NCBI GenBank assembly: GCA_047610385.1
Contig: JBLGAC010000046.1
Location: forward strand, 1 to 32,674
Length of the DNA: 32,674 bases
Source of the DNA: JBOCEF01 sp047610385
GTDB taxonomy: Bacteria > Pseudomonadota > Alphaproteobacteria > Rhodobacterales > Rhodobacteraceae
Direction: 5' to 3'
The notes under the pieces were generated by a model. It worked only from the letters and a program-made list of their open reading frames with translations. It ran no database searches and was not told the DNA's origin. The position numbers and the translations under genes were made by a program. Shown piece by piece: positions 31,734 through 32,674 of this stretch; within the stretch, counting starts at the first letter, position 1, and each line of letters opens with the position of its first letter.

Positions 31734-32659
31734 GGCTCAGGACTCATAACCAGAATATGACGGTTGCAGCGATGCAGATGGCGCTCATGAACGTGTGGGC
31801 GCTTCGGTCATATCGGGTTGCGATGCGGCACCAGTCCTTAAGCCTGCCGAACATGCGCTCGACCAGATTGCGCTGCTGGTAGATCTTGGCGTCGTATGTG
31901 ACCGGCGCCTTGCGGTTCTTGCGCCCTGGAATGCAGGGCGTGATGTCCAGTTTGGACAGGGCTTGGCGGAACCAGTCGCGCCTCGACGCCCTTGTCAGCG
32001 ATCAGGGCCCTGGCGTCCGGCAGCGCGGGCAAGACGGTCGCGCCGCCGCGATAATCGCTGATCCGCTGGCCGGCAGGCGATGCGTGCATCGCCGAGAGGG
32101 TGGCCCTCGATGAGCAGTAGAATCAATGGCTTGCCGTCGCAGTCGCAGACGGCGTGCAGCTTGGAGGTCAGGCCCCCGTTGGTCCGTCCGATGCGGCGGG
32201 GAACAGCCCCTTTTTACGCAAGCTCGCCGCAGTGCGGTCCACTTTGAGGTGGGCCTGCGTCCGTTGCCCGGCAGGCTATTGCGCAGCAATCGACGAGAGG
32301 GGATCATCACGGTCTCCGGCGCGGTGCCTTCGGCGGCCAGAGTTGCGAATATCCGATCGAACAAGCCGATCCGGCTCCACCTGATGAAGCGGTCGTACAA
32401 AGTCTAATGCGGACCGTAGGTGGCGGGGGCGTCGCGCCACATCAGCCCGTTGCGGATCACATGGATGATCCCGCTGATCACCCGCCGATCATCGACGCGC
32501 GGCACGCCTCTCGGCTTATTGGGCAAAAGCGGCTACAGGCGCGAAAACTAGGCTTGTGTGAGCCAGAGGTGGTGATCAGACATGGCGACTCACCCAACGT
32601 TTGGGACGTTTGAATCATAACCAGCAGTCAATGGAAATCCATTCTGTGGGTCTTGAGCC
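31734..32659 (-). mobile_element. IS5-family (IS427-like) insertion sequence, about 926 bp
   Basis: Terminal inverted repeats are GGCTCAGGACTCA on the left (from 31734) and GGCTCAAGACCCA read inward from the right (ending 32659), 11 of 13 identical. TA flanks both ends (31732-31733 and 32660-32661), as expected for a 2-base target duplication; the restored target would be CTTAAG. The element holds one transposase gene on the minus strand, which is broken (see its entry). The ends look intact enough to be moved by a related transposase acting in trans. Confidence 0.72.
31744..32583 (-). pseudogene. IS5-family DDE transposase, multiple defects
   Basis: Starts M-S-D-H-H-L-W-L-T at 32583 and ends C-I-A-A-T-V-I-F-W-L at the TGA at 31744-31746, so both termini of the protein are recognisable. 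Recognised blocks in order are R-V-D-D-R-R-V-I-S-G-I-I-H-V-I-R-N-G, L-Y-D-R-F-I-R-W-S-R-I-G-L-F, S-L-R-K-K-G-L-F-P-A-A-S-D-G and R-N-L-V-E-R-M-F-G-R-L-K-D-W, which holds the final catalytic Glu. Defects are two TAG codons near the start, another before T-L-Y-D-R, a disrupted stretch after E-T-V-M-I where the first catalytic Asp should lie, and a frameshift after A-D-K-G. A CGTAAAAAGG run near 32213-32222 is where IS427-group members normally use programmed frameshifting. Confidence 0.72.
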
Positions 32660-32674
32660 TAAGGTGGTCCGCAT

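Overview
The window is about 32.7 kb of GC-rich DNA. Its gene content suggests an alphaproteobacterium, most likely Rhodobacterales (Rhodobacteraceae): an IalB-family periplasmic protein, an lpxD/acyl-carrier-protein/ketosynthase cluster, a class I PhaC, a CYP199-type P450, and IS5- and IS3-family remnants of the kind common in that order. This placement rests on recognised protein families and base composition, not on a search.

Layout. (1) 1-600 is a graveyard: the 5' end of an IS5-family element, a second IS5-type transposase remnant, and the head of a DsbA/FrnE-like gene. (2) 661-8743 looks like a catabolic locus. A CYP199-like P450 and a broken MarR regulator read rightward. On the other strand lies a five-gene operon: substrate-binding protein, ATPase, permease, FAD-dependent oxidoreductase, acyl/aryl-CoA ligase. 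A LysE-family exporter lies upstream of that operon. (3) 8892-12988 is a manganese/iron-type ABC importer operon with a good promoter and a Mur/Fur-like dyad. (4) 13052-13217 may encode a small RNA; it is followed by an ialB-like gene and a bidirectional terminator. (5) 14031-18490 on the minus strand is an envelope block: ketosynthase, special acyl carrier protein, LpxD and a YcbB-type L,D-transpeptidase. A MepK/DUF882-type peptidase diverges from it. The 377-bp gap between the last two holds three adjacent hairpins. (6) 19564-26578 holds a P450 with an unusual I-helix, a GntR/FadR-type regulator and a complete Liv-type ABC importer. (7) 26691-28553 is phaC. (8) 28596-32659 is decayed: a GSCFA-domain pseudogene, one intact glutathione S-transferase gene, an IS3-family remnant, an AT-rich island, and an IS5-family element with recognisable inverted repeats but a broken transposase.

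How the genes may work together. Region 2 has uptake (ABC importer), CoA activation (ligase), two oxidoreductases (P450 and flavoprotein), an exporter and the ruin of a MarR repressor, so metabolism of an aromatic or related carboxylic acid is a reasonable inference. The substrate cannot be read from the sequence. Region 6 may be a second uptake and oxidation unit under the GntR regulator. Region 5 combines lipid A acylation with formation (YcbB-like) and cleavage (MepK-like) of 3-3 peptidoglycan cross-links. Nothing here is clearly a defence system, CRISPR array or prophage. The least explained parts are the two structured intergenic regions (13.0-13.2 kb and 18.58-18.68 kb), the oxidoreductase/ligase/importer operon, and the P450 with a Gly-Gly-Gly-Ile-Asn-Glu-Pro I-helix.
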